From Bacteroides mediterraneensis (GTDB lineage: Bacteria > Bacteroidota > Bacteroidia > Bacteroidales > Bacteroidaceae): 64,000 bases of DNA. The notes below the pieces were generated by a model that ran no database searches, was not told the DNA's origin, and worked only from the letters and a program-made list of their open reading frames with translations. Positions within the stretch are counted from its first letter, which is position 1; every line of letters starts with the position of its first letter. The stretch lies in the NCBI RefSeq assembly GCF_900128455.1, contig NZ_LT635783.1, forward strand, positions 3,656,359 through 3,720,358. Reading direction: 5' to 3'. Shown piece by piece: positions 61,585 to 64,000 of this stretch. A program made the translations under genes and the position numbers.

Positions 61585-62715
61585 ATGGAAGAAAATTTAC
61601 GCATCATAGTAAGTGGCGGTGGTACAGGAGGACATATCTTCCCGGCCATTTCCATTGCCAACGCAATCAAAGAACTACACCCCGAAGCTGAGATTCTGTT
61701 TATCGGAGCAGAGGGACGCATGGAAATGCAGCGTGTACCGGCTGCCGGATACAAAATTATCGGACTTCCGGTGGCTGGATTTGACAGAAAACATTTGCTG
61801 AAAAACGTCAGCGTACTCATCAAGCTGTTCAGAAGCCAGCTGATGGCAAGAAAAATCATCAAGAACTTCAAGCCTCACGCAGCTGTAGGAGTAGGTGGTT
61901 ACGCCAGCGGACCGACATTGAAAGTGGCCGGCATGATGGGAATCCCTACCCTGATACAGGAACAGAATTCCTATGCAGGGGTAACGAACAAGCTACTGGC
62001 ACAGAAAGCAGAAAAGATTTGCGTGGCCTACGAAGGGATGGAACGTTTTTTTGACAAGGACAAAATCATTCTTACAGGAAACCCAGTCCGCCAAGGATTG
62101 CTAAAGGAAAATATTTCACGGGAAGAGGCCATCCGTTCATTCGGCTTAGACCCGAACAAAAAAACCATCCTGATTATCGGAGGCAGTCTGGGAGCGCGTA
62201 CCATCAACAACTGCATGATGCAAGGATTCAACAAAATGAAAGCATCCGGTGTACAATTCATTTGGCAGACGGGTAAAATCTATATCAATGAAGCCCGACA
62301 GGCCGTTAAGGCCTATGGCAGCCTGCCTATGCTGTACACGACAGACTTCATTTCAGATATGGCTGCAGCTTACAGCGCCGCCGATTTGGTAATCAGCCGT
62401 GCCGGAGCTGGCTCTATCTCAGAATTCTGCCTGCTGGGAAAACCAGTCATATTGGTTCCTTCACCCAACGTGGCAGAAGACCATCAGACCAAAAATGCTT
62501 TGGCTCTCGTGAACAAACAAGCAGCTCTTTATGTCAAAGATAGTGAAGCCACACAAACATTGGTCGATACAGCCATCGATACGGTAAGTAAACCGGACGT
62601 ATTGGAAAACTTAAGCAAGAATATCAAAAAACTGGCTATCAAGGACTCTGCAAACATCATTGCACAAGAAGTCTGCAAGCTGGCATTAAAATACAAAGAA
62701 AGTCATGAACATTAA
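61585..62715 (+). CDS. murG: UDP-GlcNAc:lipid I N-acetylglucosamine transferase
   Basis: A 376-residue glycosyltransferase that makes lipid II. The ATG at 61585 (MEENLRIIVSGGGTGGH) is preferred over an ATG 7 codons upstream. GGGTGGHIFPAISIANAI (lipid/diphosphate loop), GVGGYASGPTLKVAG, QEQNSYAGVTNKLLA, IGGSLGARTINN and ISRAGAGSISEFCLLGKPVILVP are all present. Its stop overlaps the murC start by 11 bp. Confidence 0.97.
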   Translation: MEENLRIIVSGGGTGGHIFPAISIANAIKELHPEAEILFIGAEGRMEMQRVPAAGYKIIGLPVAGFDRKHLLKNVSVLIKLFRSQLMARKIIKNFKPHAAVGVGGYASGPTLKVAGMMGIPTLIQEQNSYAGVTNKLLAQKAEKICVAYEGMERFFDKDKIILTGNPVRQGLLKENISREEAIRSFGLDPNKKTILIIGGSLGARTINNCMMQGFNKMKASGVQFIWQTGKIYINEARQAVKAYGSLPMLYTTDFISDMAAAYSAADLVISRAGAGSISEFCLLGKPVILVPSPNVAEDHQTKNALALVNKQAALYVKDSEATQTLVDTAIDTVSKPDVLENLSKNIKKLAIKDSANIIAQEVCKLALKYKESHEH

Positions 62716-64000
62716 TACTATACAAGCCGTCTATTTCATCGGAGCCGGAGGTATCGGAATGAGCGCTCTGGTACGTTATTTCCTTTCAAAAGGGAAAAAA
62801 GTAGGCGGTTACGACCGTACTCCAAGTGAGCTGACGGAAAGATTAATCCAAGAAGGAGCACAGATTCACTATGAGGAAAATGTAGCGTTAATTCCGGAAG
62901 CGTTCCTTCATCCGGAAACAACCTTAGTGGTATTTACTCCTGCCATACCAGCTACTCATAAAGAGTTGGTCTATTTTCAGGAACATCACTTTGAAATCCA
63001 CAAACGTGCACAGGTATTGGGTATGCTGACTCAGACAGAAAAAGGTTTATGCGTAGCTGGAACGCATGGAAAGACTACCACCTCTACCATGGCTGCCTTC
63101 TTACTGGATCATTCCCACGTGGGCTGTAATGCCTTCCTGGGAGGAATTTCCAAAAATTATCAGACCAACCTGCTCCTGTCGGATAAGAGTGACTATGTAG
63201 TGATTGAAGCGGATGAGTTCGACCGTTCGTTCCATTGGCTCACTCCGTATGCCACTGTCATTACGGCTACCGATTCAGACCATCTGGACATTTACGGCAC
63301 CCATGAGGCTTATCTGGAAAGTTTCCGTAAATATACCTCCCTCATCCGTCCGGACGGATACCTTATCATGAAGGAAGGTCTGGAGCTGCAACCAGACGTC
63401 AAACCCGGAGTCACAGTCTATACCTATTCCGCAGACAAAGGTGATTTCCACGCGGAAAATATCCGTATTAAGGACGGAGAAATCTATTTCGACTACATCT
63501 CTCCGTTAGGGAATATCGCCGACATCCAGTTAGGAGTACCTGTTTATGTCAACATTGAGAATGGAATTGCCGCCATGGCACTGGCACAAATAGGAGGAGC
63601 TACGACAGAAGAAATAAAGGCTGCCATGCCACAGTTCCGGGGAGTAGACCGTCGGTTTGACTTTAAGATAAAAAACGCACACATTGTCTTCCTGAGCGAC
63701 TATGCGCATCATCCGGAAGAAATCCGTCAAAGTGTGACTTCTATCCGCCGTCTGTATCCCGACCGTAAAATCACCGCAGTGTTCCAGCCTCACCTCTACA
63801 CACGCACCCGCGATTTCTACCAAGATTTTGCCCGCAGTTTATCTCTACTGGATGAGGTCATTCTGCTGGATATCTATCCGGCTCGTGAGGCCCCTATCCC
63901 CGGAGTCACCAGCCAACTCATTTATGACAATCTGCGGCCAAACATTGAAAAATGCATGTGTACCAAGGAAGAGCTGCTGGACGTACTGAAGCAGAAAAAG
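62705..64000 (+). CDS. murC: UDP-MurNAc:L-alanine ligase, N-terminal part (cut by window end)
   Basis: 432 codons are open to the window edge; the family is about 460 residues, so only the C-terminus is missing. MurC adds L-alanine to UDP-MurNAc. The N-terminal AVYFIGAGGIGMSALVRYFLSKGKKVGGYDRTPS, the ATP loop GTHGKTTTSTMAAFLLD, EADEFDRSFHWL and FLSDYAHHPEEIRQSV are diagnostic. It begins inside the murG 3' end, so translation is coupled. Confidence 0.97.
   Translation, partial: MNINTIQAVYFIGAGGIGMSALVRYFLSKGKKVGGYDRTPSELTERLIQEGAQIHYEENVALIPEAFLHPETTLVVFTPAIPATHKELVYFQEHHFEIHKRAQVLGMLTQTEKGLCVAGTHGKTTTSTMAAFLLDHSHVGCNAFLGGISKNYQTNLLLSDKSDYVVIEADEFDRSFHWLTPYATVITATDSDHLDIYGTHEAYLESFRKYTSLIRPDGYLIMKEGLELQPDVKPGVTVYTYSADKGDFHAENIRIKDGEIYFDYISPLGNIADIQLGVPVYVNIENGIAAMALAQIGGATTEEIKAAMPQFRGVDRRFDFKIKNAHIVFLSDYAHHPEEIRQSVTSIRRLYPDRKITAVFQPHLYTRTRDFYQDFARSLSLLDEVILLDIYPAREAPIPGVTSQLIYDNLRPNIEKCMCTKEELLDVLKQKK

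Overview
The window is an ordinary chromosomal stretch from a gut-type Bacteroidales bacterium (Bacteroides/Phocaeicola-like). The evidence is the gene content (a GH92/GH130 mannose locus, a fimbrillin-type lipoprotein, DUF4292 and DUF3332 lipoproteins, a glycine-lipid GlsB/GlsA pair, and MurE with the DNPR meso-DAP motif) and the promoters. Many intergenic regions carry the Bacteroidota sigma-ABfr -7 box TAnnTTTG, and four have a TTG/TTTG element 19-20 nt upstream. Start codons generally lack a strong Shine-Dalgarno. I saw no tRNA, rRNA, CRISPR array, prophage, transposase or SusC/SusD pair.

Layout. 1-1990: 3' end of acetate kinase, then a PfkB sugar kinase closed by a very strong terminator. 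1999-6695 (minus): rex, FAH hydrolase, ispF, GT2 glycosyltransferase, radC, sufT-like and lpxH, tightly packed. 6806-11698: a SUI1 factor, an acidic conserved protein, thioredoxin and dnaE. 11928-15049 (minus): exported S41 peptidase, outer-membrane barrel and lipoprotein, divergent from a transmembrane TPR/AraC regulator (15475-17178). 17228-19366: an orphan membrane-anchored protein and tatAC. 19376-25822 (minus): GH92, GH130 and an AmpG-like transporter probably salvage mannosides from host N-glycans, with a second MFS gene behind them. 25985-29284: DUF3332, Hsp20, and an NCS2 permease with xpt (purine salvage). 29468-34788: fimbrillin-like lipoprotein, alkaline phosphatase, HhH protein, NSS transporter and VanZ-like protein. 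34869-40558: ECF sigma factor, CYTH protein, a 46-residue membrane protein, prfB, fadD-type ligase and an M20 deacetylase. 40625-44440: a large modular GH31. 44837-49206 (minus): dut, TPR lipoprotein, DUF4292 and an EnvC-like protein in one overlapping operon. 49347-52516: dGTPase and the glycine-lipid genes. 52783-64000: division/cell-wall cluster rsmH-ftsL-ftsI-murE-mraY-murD-ftsW-murG-murC, running off the window edge.

The observation I find most unusual is a dispersed 90-bp element present twice (18061-18150 and 44620-44709). Both copies have identical architecture: 7-bp terminal inverted repeats TCTCTGT/ACAGAGA enclosing four 9-bp dyads (CACASTGTG type) spaced exactly 21 bp apart. I do not recognise it as a described element. 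Other points of interest are candidate DnaA boxes upstream of the division cluster, a dockerin and a cohesin-like module in one GH31, an apparently catalytically dead EnvC-like LytM domain, a prfB without the programmed frameshift, and mutually exclusive hairpins between two exported-protein genes.
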